Source: F23-B02 sp963640555 (GTDB taxonomy: Bacteria; Bacillota; Clostridia; Oscillospirales; Oscillospiraceae). Taken from it: a stretch of DNA of 13,696 nucleotides. The translations under genes were made by a program, and so were the position numbers. This document shows, one piece after another, positions 6,812-13,653 of the stretch. The notes under the pieces were generated by a model. The model saw only the letters and a program-made list of their open reading frames with translations. It did not search any database and had not been told where the DNA came from. Each line of letters opens with the position of its first letter. The first letter of the stretch is position 1. The stretch lies in assembly GCA_963640555.1 (NCBI GenBank), contig CAVHZB010000082.1:1-13696 (forward strand). Direction: 5' to 3'.

Positions 6812-6830
6812 TCGTTAATTTTACTGTGAG
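6802..6830 (-). promoter_or_regulatory. Candidate second nrd promoter (P2) inside the central NrdR box
   Basis: CTCACA (6830-6825), 17 bases, then TATATT (6807-6802) on the minus strand. The -35 is poor (4 of 6) but the -10 is good and sits inside the central NrdR box. The opposite strand offers TTGTAA (6781-6786), 17 bases, TATAGT (6804-6809), so the direction of any promoter here is uncertain. Confidence 0.35.
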
Positions 6831-6838
6831 TTATTATT

Positions 6839-6854
6839 CAACTACATTTTTTTA
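6839..6854. promoter_or_regulatory. Possible third, weaker NrdR-like box
   Basis: Read on the minus strand this site is TAAAAAAATGTAGTTG, identical to the proximal box at 12 of 16 positions. It includes an 11-base exact inverted copy (AAAATGTAGTT at 6758-6768 and its complement at 6840-6850). The centre is 43 bp from the central box. The left half lacks the conserved C, so it may be a weak or accessory site. Confidence 0.45.
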
Positions 6855-6965
6855 CATTGAAACTTTTTCACCGCGAAAAAATTGCTTTGGTTTCAGGCAT
6901 TACCGCCGTTTTTGCCGGTTCACGATTTATTAATCATTGTAATATTGCAGGATTTGATGCAGCAC

Positions 6966-6994
6966 AACATATTGCGTTTTCGGTTTTATGTCAA
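6966..6994 (-). promoter_or_regulatory. Additional promoter-like element upstream of the NrdR boxes
   Basis: A perfect TTGACA (6994-6989), 17 bases, then TATGTT (6971-6966, 4 of 6) on the minus strand. It would start an RNA near 6959 that crosses all three NrdR-like boxes and gives nrdG a leader of about 270 bases, or a small RNA. No open reading frame longer than about ten codons follows it before nrdG. Confidence 0.35.
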
Positions 6995-7029
6995 CACAAG
7001 CTCTGCCGCGCCGGTGCAGCCATCGCCGT

Positions 7030-7063
7030 AAAAAAGCCGAAACAGCCGGAAAGCGGCTGCTTC
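7030..7063 (-). terminator. Intrinsic terminator of the moaC-ansA-flavoprotein operon
   Basis: On the minus strand GAAGCAGCCG (7063-7054) and CGGCTGTTTC (7048-7039) form a 10-bp stem with one G-U pair and a five-base loop. GGC and six T residues (7035-7030) follow. It lies 21 bases past the last stop codon of the operon. Confidence 0.85.
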
Positions 7064-7084
7064 AGCTTATCTTGCAGGTTTATC

Positions 7085-8656
7085 TTACAGGTTTTCCATG
7101 AGCGCTTCGGCGCATTTCATACCGTCGACCGCCGCAGAGGTTATACCTCCCGCATAACCGGCCCCCTCGCCGCAGGGGTATATGCCCCGGACCTGCGAGC
7201 GCCGGTCATCGTCTCTCAATATTCGCACGGGTGAGGACGAGCGCGTTTCCGGAGCCGTGAGCACGGCATCTGGCGCATCAAAGCCGGGCAGCTTTTTCCC
7301 CAGCTCAGGCAGGGCATTTTCAAGCACCCGTGTTATTCTGTCAGGCAGGACATCGTGCAGGTCGCACCAGTACACGCCGGGTCGGTAGCTCGGCTTTACA
7401 CTGCCGGCGCCGGTGCTTTTTTCGTGCGCGAGAAAATCTCCCGCAAGCTGCGCCGGAGCCATATAGCTGCCGCTCATATTAAACGCCGCACGCTCTATGT
7501 CACGCTGCCAGTACATTCCGCCGAGGGCGCCGCCGTAGGGAAAATCCTCGGTGTGCAGCGTGACCAGAAGTGCACTGTCGGCGTTTTCACCGTTGCGCCG
7601 CGAGCGGCTCATGCCGTTTGTGCAAACGCCGCCCGGCTCGGACGCGGCTGCTATCACCTCACCGCCGGGGCACATGCAGAATGTATACGCGCTGGTCCCG
7701 TCCGGAAGGTGGACATTGAGCGAATAATCCGCAGGCGGAAGCCCGCTCTGACAGCCGTACTGTGCCCTGTTTATGCTCTCCTGCCGGTGCTCTATTCTGA
7801 CTCCCATGGAAAAAGGCTTCGGCTCCATGGGTACTCCGGCAGCATTGAGCATTTCAAATGTATCGCGTGCCGAGTGACCTATCGCAAGAATAAGACTGCC
7901 GCATTCAAGCGCATACTCGCCGTCGGGTCCCGCGACCCTTATGCCGCGCAGGGCGTTATTCTCGGTCACAAGTCCCGTGAGCTTTGAGTTGAAGCGCACC
8001 TCACCGCCGAGGGATATTATCTCGCGGCGGATGCTCTGCACCACATTTATAAGTATATCCGTGCCGATATGCGGCTTTGCGTCGTAAAGTATGCTCTCCG
8101 GAGCGCCGTGCTCAAAGAATCTGCGAAGCATCCAGCTTATACGCTTATCGCGTATACCGGTATTGAGCTTGCCGTCGGAAAAGGTACCCGCACCGCCCTC
8201 GCCGAACTGAACATTGCATTCCGGGTCGAGCTCTCCGCCGGAGCGGAATTTTTCGACCTTTAGCCTTCGCGTTTCTGCGTCGGAGCCGCGTTCGATCACT
8301 ATAGGGCGCAGCCCCGCAAGGCTGAGCACATATGCGGCAAACATTCCGCCCGGTCCGAAGCCGATAACGACCGGTCTGACCGGAGATGTGATCTTAGGTA
8401 TGTCGTATTCATTGCGCTCATATTCGGCAATATCGTGGCTTTTGTTCCTTGAAAGCAGTCTCTTTTCATCGGGAACCGTTACCGCGGCGGAGTAAAGCCA
8501 ATGTATATCGCTTTTCCTTCTCGCATCAAGCGAGCGCTTTGTTATCTCAAGACTTTTTATCGAGCGCTCCGGCACTCCGAGCCGTTTTGCGGCTTTTTTC
8601 CTGAGCTCGGAGACATCCTGCCCGATATCGAGGCGCAGATTTCTTACAAGTATCAT
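7085..8656 (-). CDS. Uncharacterised FAD-dependent dehydrogenase (COG2509-like)
   Basis: A 523-residue flavoprotein of the kind annotated as uncharacterised FAD-dependent dehydrogenase (COG2509). Residues 1-90 form the family's small N-terminal domain (VRNLRLDIGQD... with basic, RNA-binding-like character). The FAD dinucleotide-binding motif is GFGPGG at 99-104, followed by IERG at the end of the second strand. The family signature GEGGAGTFSDGKLNTG lies near residues 152-167, and the C terminus has the flavin-contact segment PCGEGAGYAGGITSAAVDG. The substrate is unknown. I chose the ATG at 8654-8656 because GGGGAGG lies eight bases upstream and it overlaps the preceding gene's stop as ATGA; a longer start adds 14 unsupported residues. 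It is the last gene of its operon, followed by a strong terminator. Confidence 0.88.
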   Translation of the reverse strand: MILVRNLRLDIGQDVSELRKKAAKRLGVPERSIKSLEITKRSLDARRKSDIHWLYSAAVTVPDEKRLLSRNKSHDIAEYERNEYDIPKITSPVRPVVIGFGPGGMFAAYVLSLAGLRPIVIERGSDAETRRLKVEKFRSGGELDPECNVQFGEGGAGTFSDGKLNTGIRDKRISWMLRRFFEHGAPESILYDAKPHIGTDILINVVQSIRREIISLGGEVRFNSKLTGLVTENNALRGIRVAGPDGEYALECGSLILAIGHSARDTFEMLNAAGVPMEPKPFSMGVRIEHRQESINRAQYGCQSGLPPADYSLNVHLPDGTSAYTFCMCPGGEVIAAASEPGGVCTNGMSRSRRNGENADSALLVTLHTEDFPYGGALGGMYWQRDIERAAFNMSGSYMAPAQLAGDFLAHEKSTGAGSVKPSYRPGVYWCDLHDVLPDRITRVLENALPELGKKLPGFDAPDAVLTAPETRSSSPVRILRDDDRRSQVRGIYPCGEGAGYAGGITSAAVDGMKCAEALMENL

Positions 8657-9852
8657 TTTCCGAGCCTCCCCGCAGTAACGCCGCTTGCCCACGCCCATTG
8701 CAGGTTATATCCGCCGCAGTCACCGTCGACATCAAGCAGCTCACCCGTTATGAATAGGTGCGGCACGAACCAGCTTTCAAGCGTCTGCGGGTTAACGCCG
8801 GTGGTTTTTATACCTCCGGCTGTGACCTGTGCATGGTCAAAATCCTCGACACCGCGCAGACTTATCGCAAAATCACGGCAGGCGCGTGCTATCGTCTCAA
8901 GCTCACCGTCCGAGAGTTCGCCGATACGCTTACCGCCGCTCACGCCGGCATATTTCACGACCATCCTGCCGAGCCGGTTGTGCAGAACTCCGGTGAGTAT
9001 ATCCTCTGCGCCGAGCTGCGGATTTGCCTCCGCTCTCGCTCTCAGCTTTTCCTCAATGTCGGCTCCGCCGGTGAGGTCTATGTGAACGATGCCCCCGCAC
9101 GAGGCTGCCGCCGCGCGTGATATATCAAATGCCGCAGGACCCGAAAGCCCCGTTTCGGTAAATTGCAGCTCGCCCTCGCTTCCGGCAACAGTCTCCCCGC
9201 CGCATTCGAGCACAAGGCGGGCATTTACTCTGATGCCCTTCAGGGCGCGCGGATATGCCGGGTCTGTTACGAGCTGAACGAGCGACGGCATTATCCGCGT
9301 GCACTTATGTCCCAGCGGCTTTAAAAGCTCGTACCCGTCGCTTACGCCGCCGACCCTTGCACCGGCGGCTCCGCCGCAGGAGACTATCAGGTAGTCGGCG
9401 AATATGCTCTCGCCGTCAGTCTGCACCTCAAAGCCCTCGCCGCATCTTTTTATACCTCGCGCGGGGCACGAGGTCAGAACTTTTATATTCTCCTTTAAAA
9501 GCGCGAAGCGCAGGACATCAACAACGCTGTTTGCCGAGTTTGACTGCGGGTAGACCCTGCCGCCGTACTCACGGCTCGTAACGAGCCCGAGCGAGTCGAA
9601 AAAGCGCAGGGTATCCTCAGGCGTAAATTTTTCGAGCACCGCCGATACGAAATCCGGCTGGCTGCCGTGGTAATTTGCGGCGGAAGCGCCGGTGTTTGTG
9701 AGGTTGCACCTGCCGTTTCCGGTACTCAGAAGCTTTTTGCCAACACGCTGCTGCCGCTCAAGCAATATGACCTTGTTGTCCATATCCTCGGCTGCGGTTA
9801 TCGCCGCCGCCATGCCGGAGGCTCCCGCTCCGATCACTGCAACTGTTTTCAT
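8653..9852 (-). CDS. HI0933/BaiN-RdsA-family NAD(P)/FAD-dependent oxidoreductase
   Basis: A 399-residue flavoprotein of the HI0933 (YhiN, BaiN/RdsA) family. The FAD Rossmann motif is GAGASG at 8-13; the family signature KKLLSTGNGRCNLTN lies at 39-53; the C-terminal block FITGELLDVDGDCGGYNLQWAWASG is the standard family ending that contacts flavin. Length (about 400) is typical. Biochemical roles in the family are poorly established; the bile-acid link behind the name BaiN should not be transferred here without evidence. The ATG at 9850-9852 starts one base after the asparaginase stop and has GGAGA upstream; an ATG ten codons earlier lies inside the asparaginase gene. Its own stop overlaps the start of the next flavoprotein by 4 bases, so the two flavoproteins are probably translated together. 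Confidence 0.9.
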   Translation of the reverse strand: MKTVAVIGAGASGMAAAITAAEDMDNKVILLERQQRVGKKLLSTGNGRCNLTNTGASAANYHGSQPDFVSAVLEKFTPEDTLRFFDSLGLVTSREYGGRVYPQSNSANSVVDVLRFALLKENIKVLTSCPARGIKRCGEGFEVQTDGESIFADYLIVSCGGAAGARVGGVSDGYELLKPLGHKCTRIMPSLVQLVTDPAYPRALKGIRVNARLVLECGGETVAGSEGELQFTETGLSGPAAFDISRAAAASCGGIVHIDLTGGADIEEKLRARAEANPQLGAEDILTGVLHNRLGRMVVKYAGVSGGKRIGELSDGELETIARACRDFAISLRGVEDFDHAQVTAGGIKTTGVNPQTLESWFVPHLFITGELLDVDGDCGGYNLQWAWASGVTAGRLGK

Positions 9853-9853
9853 C

Positions 9854-10858
9854 TCATTCTCCGCTCCGGTACAGGATATCATTTGCGACCGGCTCGTAGA
9901 ACCGGCGGCGTATCTCGTCGGGATCCCCGGTTGCGCCGAGGATGCACATTATCTTTGCAAGCGCAGCTTCGGTGGTCATGTCATATGCCTCGAGCACATT
10001 GCGCCAGCCCTTGAGCCGGTGCCCGACATTGTAAACGGCAAGATCAGAGCCCTCGTTCTGCACCTGAGTCGTCATTATAACCGTAACGCCGCGCTTTATC
10101 GCCTCAATGACCGTTTCAAGGAACTTATCGTTGCCGTAGCTCGGCAGTCCGCCCACTCCGAACGACTCTATTATAACGGCATCCTTGCGGCGCGTCATAT
10201 ATTCCAGGAGCTCAAAATCAATGCCGGGTATCATTTTAATGAGACCCACATTGGTATCGAGCTCAGTGAAAAACTCCGGTCTTTCGAGGCTGTCGGACTT
10301 TATATACTGCATGAGCACGCCGTTCTGAAGCGTTGCGATGAAGGGGTAATTTATGCTGGAAAATGCCGCGTATGACTTTGACCGTGTTTTTCTCGCGCGT
10401 GTGCCGAGGATGACACGGCCGTTAAAAACAATGTTAACTCCGCACATGTCCTCTGAGCAGGCGCAGGTAAAGGCATCGAGGAGATTGATCTTCGAGTCGG
10501 TCGAATCAAAGTCTATGGGCTTCTGTGCGCCTGTGAGTATAACGGGCTTTTTCGAGCCGCGGATCATATAGCTCAAGGCAGCTGCGGTGTATGCCATCGT
10601 ATCCGTTCCGTGGCTTATGACAAAGCCGTCGTACTTATCGTAATTATCCTTTACGCACTGCGTTATCCTCACCCAGTGCGCCGGTGTCATGCTCGTGCTG
10701 TCCACATTAAAAAGAGATATGCACTCGACAATGCACAGCTTTGATATTGCCGGAACGAGCGAAAGCAGCTGCTCCGGTCTGAGCTGCGGAGACAGTGCGC
10801 TGCCGCTTATCTGAGAGGCTATCGTGCCGCCCGTGCCTATCATGAGTATCTTCTTCAT
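9854..10858 (-). CDS. ansA: L-asparaginase, type I-like
   Basis: A 334-residue asparaginase that hydrolyses L-asparagine to aspartate and ammonia. Catalytic elements are visible: GTGGTIAS with nucleophile Thr12, the HGTDTM box at 83-88 (Thr85, Asp86), and a lysine in RARKTRSKSYAAF near residue 157 that fits the catalytic Lys. NVDSTSMTP at 51-59 is the substrate-binding loop. No signal peptide is present, so it should be cytoplasmic like E. coli AnsA rather than the periplasmic type II enzyme. The ATG at 10856-10858 overlaps the moaC stop by 4 bases (ATGA); the ribosome site GAGAG is weak, consistent with coupling to moaC translation. A longer start would extend 29 residues into moaC and is rejected. 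The symbol is by similarity to type I enzymes. Confidence 0.9.
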   Translation of the reverse strand: MKKILMIGTGGTIASQISGSALSPQLRPEQLLSLVPAISKLCIVECISLFNVDSTSMTPAHWVRITQCVKDNYDKYDGFVISHGTDTMAYTAAALSYMIRGSKKPVILTGAQKPIDFDSTDSKINLLDAFTCACSEDMCGVNIVFNGRVILGTRARKTRSKSYAAFSSINYPFIATLQNGVLMQYIKSDSLERPEFFTELDTNVGLIKMIPGIDFELLEYMTRRKDAVIIESFGVGGLPSYGNDKFLETVIEAIKRGVTVIMTTQVQNEGSDLAVYNVGHRLKGWRNVLEAYDMTTEAALAKIMCILGATGDPDEIRRRFYEPVANDILYRSGE

Positions 10859-11331
10859 TTTCTCTCGAACACCCCGCTTTTGCCGCCTGTCTTTTTGAGA
10901 AGGCGTATATCCGTTATCTCGATATCGCGCTGCACCGCCTTGCACATATCGTACACCGTGAGCGCCGCAACGGATACCGCCGTGAGCGCCTCCATTTCAA
11001 CTCCCGTCGCACCGGTGCATTTTGCCGTGGCGACGATCTCGACGCTGTGCTTTTCCTCGCACAGCGAAAGGTCTATATCCACGCCCGATATCATGATGGG
11101 ATGGCACATGGGTATTATCTCGGATGTGCGCTTTGCGCCCATTATGCCGCCTATCTGTGCAACGGACAGCACATCGCCCTTTTTCATGCCGCCGGAGCGT
11201 ATGAGCTCAAAGGTCTCGGCGTTGACGAGCACCCTGCCGGCCGCGACAGCCGTGCGCACGGTGTCCGCCTTTCCGGACACGTCCACCATCTTCGCTCTGC
11301 CGTTTTCGTTAAAATGAGTAAAATCTGCCAT
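10855..11331 (-). CDS. moaC: Cyclic pyranopterin monophosphate synthase (molybdenum cofactor)
   Basis: A 158-residue MoaC, the enzyme that converts the 3',8-cyclo-GTP product of MoaA into cyclic pyranopterin monophosphate in molybdenum cofactor synthesis. All active-site residues known from E. coli fall at the same numbers here: Lys51, His77 (in MCHP), Glu112 and Glu114 (GVEMEAL), Asp128 and Lys131 (YDMCKA). The family start FNENGRAKMVDVSGK and the C-terminal LLKKTGGKSG are intact. The ATG at 11329-11331 has GGAGAA four bases upstream; a frame extension of 21 residues would cover the hairpin and is rejected. It is the first gene of a compact four-gene operon with asparaginase and two flavoproteins. 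No other cofactor gene (moaA, moaE, mogA, moeA) lies in the window, so the partners must be elsewhere. Confidence 0.95.
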   Translation of the reverse strand: MADFTHFNENGRAKMVDVSGKADTVRTAVAAGRVLVNAETFELIRSGGMKKGDVLSVAQIGGIMGAKRTSEIIPMCHPIMISGVDIDLSLCEEKHSVEIVATAKCTGATGVEMEALTAVSVAALTVYDMCKAVQRDIEITDIRLLKKTGGKSGVFERK

Positions 11332-11350
11332 AGCGTTTCTCCATGCTGCA

Positions 11351-11383
11351 AAATAACCACCCGAACGCGTCAGGTGGTTATTT
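11351..11383 (-). terminator. Hairpin between the FakA-like gene and moaC
   Basis: AAATAACCACC (11351-11361) and GGTGGTTATTT (11373-11383) form a perfect 11-bp stem around an 11-base loop. On the minus strand the hairpin begins a few bases after the FakA-like stop codon and ends in TTATTTTGC, so it looks like a terminator with a short U tract. It also ends about ten bases ahead of the moaC ribosome site, which makes it a possible attenuator or processing site in the moaC leader. Confidence 0.7.
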
Positions 11384-11386
11384 TCT

Positions 11387-13072
11387 TTATTCAACCGATA
11401 TCATGTAATAGTAAACAGGCTGGCCGCCGTTTACGACCGTGACCTCCGCGTCGGGGAACTTCTGCTCGATGATGCCTGCGGTCCCCTGCGCATCGTCCTC
11501 ACTGACATCCGCGCCGTAGTACACGGTTACTATCTCGGGGTCGAGCTCCTCAAATGACTCCTGCATCTTTTCGAGCATGGCGGGCATCTCCGTGCAGCTG
11601 CCGATGAGCTTTCCGTCAAGCAGACCAAGGTATTCCCCTGCGTGGATGGTATAGCCGTCGAAATCCGAATCGCGCGCGGCATATGTTATCTGTGCGGTGT
11701 GGACGCCGCCGAGTGAGTCCTTCATAGCCTCGGCTATGTCTGAGGTCTCGCAGTCGGGGTCGAAGTTGAGCATTGCGGTTATACCCTGCGGGATGGTCTT
11801 GGTGGGGATAACGATAACGGTCTTATCCTCGCAAAGCGGGATGCTCTGCTCGGCTGCCATGATGATGTTTTTGTTATTCGGGAGAACGAAAACGACCTCT
11901 GCGGGAGTGCGGTCGATCTCTCTCATTATATCCGCCGTCGAGGGGTTCATGGTCTGACCGCCGGTGACGATAGTGTCGGCGCCGAGCTCCTTAAAGAGGT
12001 TCGCAATACCCTCGCCTGCACAGACGGCGACTATGCCGTAGCGCTTCGTGGGCACGGCGTGCACCTGCTCACTCTCCTCGAGCTCACGCTCTATCTGCTC
12101 AAGGTCATCGGTGGACTGAGCCTTTTTACCCGCCATGATGTCCTCATACTGAGTGCGCATGTTCTCGATCTTGGCAAGCTCGAGGGTGCCGTACTTCTGG
12201 CTCTTGGTGAGCGCCTCACCGGGAATGTTGGTATGCACATGGACCTTGAATGCCTCATCGTCCTCACCGATGACAAGGCTGTCGCCGATGCTGGACAGGT
12301 ATGCTCTGAGCGGTGTGAGGTCGACATTCGGCTCATGCTTGCGCACGATATACACCGTGTCGAACGCATAGGTTATCTCATCGGTTCCGAATACATCAAA
12401 CGCACCGTCCTGATTTGCGATAACTCCGGGCTGTACACCGTCCTTCGGGGCCGTTATCTCACCGCGCAGGCTTTTGAGAAAGGCGGTGAAAATTACGATA
12501 TATCCCTTGCCGCCCGCATCGACGACGCCCGCCTTGCGCAGAACGGGGTTCTGATTCACCGTATTCTCAAGCGCCTCCTCGCCTATCTTCAGCGCCGTTT
12601 CAAGCAGTTCCTCAATGTCGGTGCCCTTTTTGGTATACTCTACCGCAGCGGCAGAGGCCATGCGCGCGACCGTGAGGATGGTACCCTCGGCGGGCTTCAT
12701 CACCGCATTATATGCCGCGTCAACGCCGTCCTCCATCGCGGCTGCAAATTCCTTTGCACCGACGGTCTCCATTCCCTTGAGTCGGCGGGAAATGCCGCGG
12801 AACAGAAGTGAGAGTATAACGCCCGAGTTTCCGCGCGCGCCGCGCAGGAGCGCACCGGCGACACAGTCTGCCACCGCATCGACGGCATAGAAATCCTTTT
12901 TGCGGAGCTGGGCGGCAGCCTCATTCATTGTCAGTCCCATGTTCGTGCCGGTGTCACCGTCAGGAACGGGGAAAACATTCAGTTCGTTTATCTGCTGGGT
13001 ATTTTCTGCAAGCGCCGCATCCGCGCACAGAATCATTTCCTTAAACGCCGCGGCATCTATATATTCTCTCAA
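11387..13072 (-). CDS. fakA: DAK2-domain fatty acid kinase-like protein (FakA/YloV family)
   Basis: A 561-residue protein of the YloV/FakA family. The N-terminal DAK2 (dihydroxyacetone-kinase-like, ATP-binding) domain spans about residues 8-200, with NVFPVPDGDTGTNM at 32-45 (Mg-binding Asp38 and Asp40) and GARGNSGVILS at 78-88. The middle and C-terminal FakA domains follow (for example VVFVLPNNKNIIMAAEQ and VTVVNGGQPVYYY at the end). In Staphylococcus, FakA phosphorylates fatty acids bound to a DegV-like FakB for phospholipid synthesis; no FakB is in this window. The start codon is TTG at 13070-13072, the only start placed behind GGAGG (ten bases upstream); nearby ATG codons are well inside the DAK2 domain. 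The Gls24-family gene lies 39 bases upstream, the standard Firmicute yloU-yloV pair. Confidence 0.92.
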   Translation of the reverse strand: MREYIDAAAFKEMILCADAALAENTQQINELNVFPVPDGDTGTNMGLTMNEAAAQLRKKDFYAVDAVADCVAGALLRGARGNSGVILSLLFRGISRRLKGMETVGAKEFAAAMEDGVDAAYNAVMKPAEGTILTVARMASAAAVEYTKKGTDIEELLETALKIGEEALENTVNQNPVLRKAGVVDAGGKGYIVIFTAFLKSLRGEITAPKDGVQPGVIANQDGAFDVFGTDEITYAFDTVYIVRKHEPNVDLTPLRAYLSSIGDSLVIGEDDEAFKVHVHTNIPGEALTKSQKYGTLELAKIENMRTQYEDIMAGKKAQSTDDLEQIERELEESEQVHAVPTKRYGIVAVCAGEGIANLFKELGADTIVTGGQTMNPSTADIMREIDRTPAEVVFVLPNNKNIIMAAEQSIPLCEDKTVIVIPTKTIPQGITAMLNFDPDCETSDIAEAMKDSLGGVHTAQITYAARDSDFDGYTIHAGEYLGLLDGKLIGSCTEMPAMLEKMQESFEELDPEIVTVYYGADVSEDDAQGTAGIIEQKFPDAEVTVVNGGQPVYYYMISVE

Positions 13073-13111
13073 AGCAAAAGCACCTCCGGGAGGGATTATT
13101 ATCTTTATTTA

Positions 13112-13465
13112 TCAGCCCGCTATGACGGTATCGACATAGACATCAACGCTCGTTACCGGAACACCGGTCGCCTTTGCGACCTTATAGCGGACTTCCTTTA
13201 TTATGCTGCGGCACACCGCACTTATATTGACGCCGTTGTCCACGCCTATATGCAGCTCCAGCGACAGACTTCCGTCGTCATTAAGGTGCGTCGTGACACC
13301 CTTTGACATGGATTCTTTTCTCAGGAGCTGAAGCGGACCGCCGTCCTTACTGCGTCCTGCCATGCCTTTTACGCCGAAACAGCTCGTAGCCGCCGCACCG
13401 GCAATATTCGTAAAGACCTCACTGGTGATACTGATGTTTCCAAGCTCGTTGCTTATGTTCACCAT
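13112..13465 (-). CDS. Asp23/Gls24 family envelope stress protein (YloU-like)
   Basis: A 117-residue Asp23/Gls24 (DUF322) protein. The N terminus GNISITSEVFTNIAGAAATSCFGVKGM and the later LELHIGVDNGVNISAVCRSIIKEVRYKVAKATG are the two halves of the family fold; length is typical of YloU. Family members in Firmicutes are linked to the envelope and to alkaline or general stress; the molecular function is unsettled. The ATG at 13463-13465 has AAAGGAG nine bases upstream. It is followed after 39 bases by the FakA-like gene, a conserved pair in Bacillus and relatives (yloU-yloV), so the two are probably co-transcribed from the promoter at 13518-13546. Confidence 0.92.
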   Translation of the reverse strand: MVNISNELGNISITSEVFTNIAGAAATSCFGVKGMAGRSKDGGPLQLLRKESMSKGVTTHLNDDGSLSLELHIGVDNGVNISAVCRSIIKEVRYKVAKATGVPVTSVDVYVDTVIAG

Positions 13466-13517
13466 ATTGAAGGACTCCTTTCATTTAAAATAAACGCAAC
13501 AACAAAATTGCTACAAT

Positions 13518-13546
13518 AGTATAATACACCGTTTCAAAAAGTACAA
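13518..13546 (-). promoter_or_regulatory. Promoter of the Gls24-fakA operon
   Basis: On the minus strand TTGTAC (13546-13541), 17 bases, then TATACT (13523-13518). Transcription would start near 13511, giving a leader of about 45 bases. Spacing and -10 are near-ideal for a housekeeping sigma factor. Confidence 0.75.
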
Positions 13547-13588
13547 GTAATATTTTGCTGTTTACAGTTCATTTTTTTGGTGTTAGAC

Positions 13589-13616
13589 TTGTGATCATGA
13601 TAGATCAAATTATAAC
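13589..13616 (+). promoter_or_regulatory. Candidate promoter of the pyruvate:ferredoxin oxidoreductase gene with overlapping dyad
   Basis: TTGTGA (13589-13594), 16 bases, TATAAC (13611-13616). Inside the spacer, TTGTGATC (13589-13596) and GATCAAAT (13603-13610) form an imperfect inverted repeat around six bases, with 6 of 8 positions symmetric. It could be an operator; the TTGTGA half resembles Rex (NADH-sensing repressor) half-sites, but the match is partial. Confidence 0.5.
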
Positions 13617-13653
13617 AGAACAATTAGAAATCAATTAGTCCGGAGGAAAAGAT

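Larger units (their letters stand above)
6690..7029. other. Gene-free regulatory region between nrdG and the flavoprotein operon terminator
   Basis: No credible open reading frame is seen on either strand. The left part (6690-6855) holds the nrdG ribosome site, promoters and NrdR-like boxes. The right part (6855-7029) shows no gene; the longest frame, on the plus strand, has a TTG start, no ribosome site, and runs through the terminator into the opposite gene. One additional promoter-like pair is listed separately. Confidence 0.6.

Noticed and set aside
6857..7234. Plus-strand frame of 125 codons in the nrdG upstream region
   Set aside because: TTG start, no ribosome binding site, crosses the terminator at 7030-7063 and continues antisense into the COG2509-like gene. 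No family resemblance.
7355..7987. Plus-strand frames opposite the COG2509-like gene
   Set aside because: Shadow of a well-supported flavoprotein gene; no ribosome site or recognisable domain.
12059..12811. 250-codon plus-strand frame opposite the FakA-like gene
   Set aside because: Antisense shadow; the minus-strand frame carries the DAK2 motifs and normal family length.
13083..13093. CCTCC-GGAGG-like palindrome covering the fakA ribosome site
   Set aside because: The loop would be about one base if fully paired; only three pairs remain with a realistic loop, so sequestration of the site is not supported.
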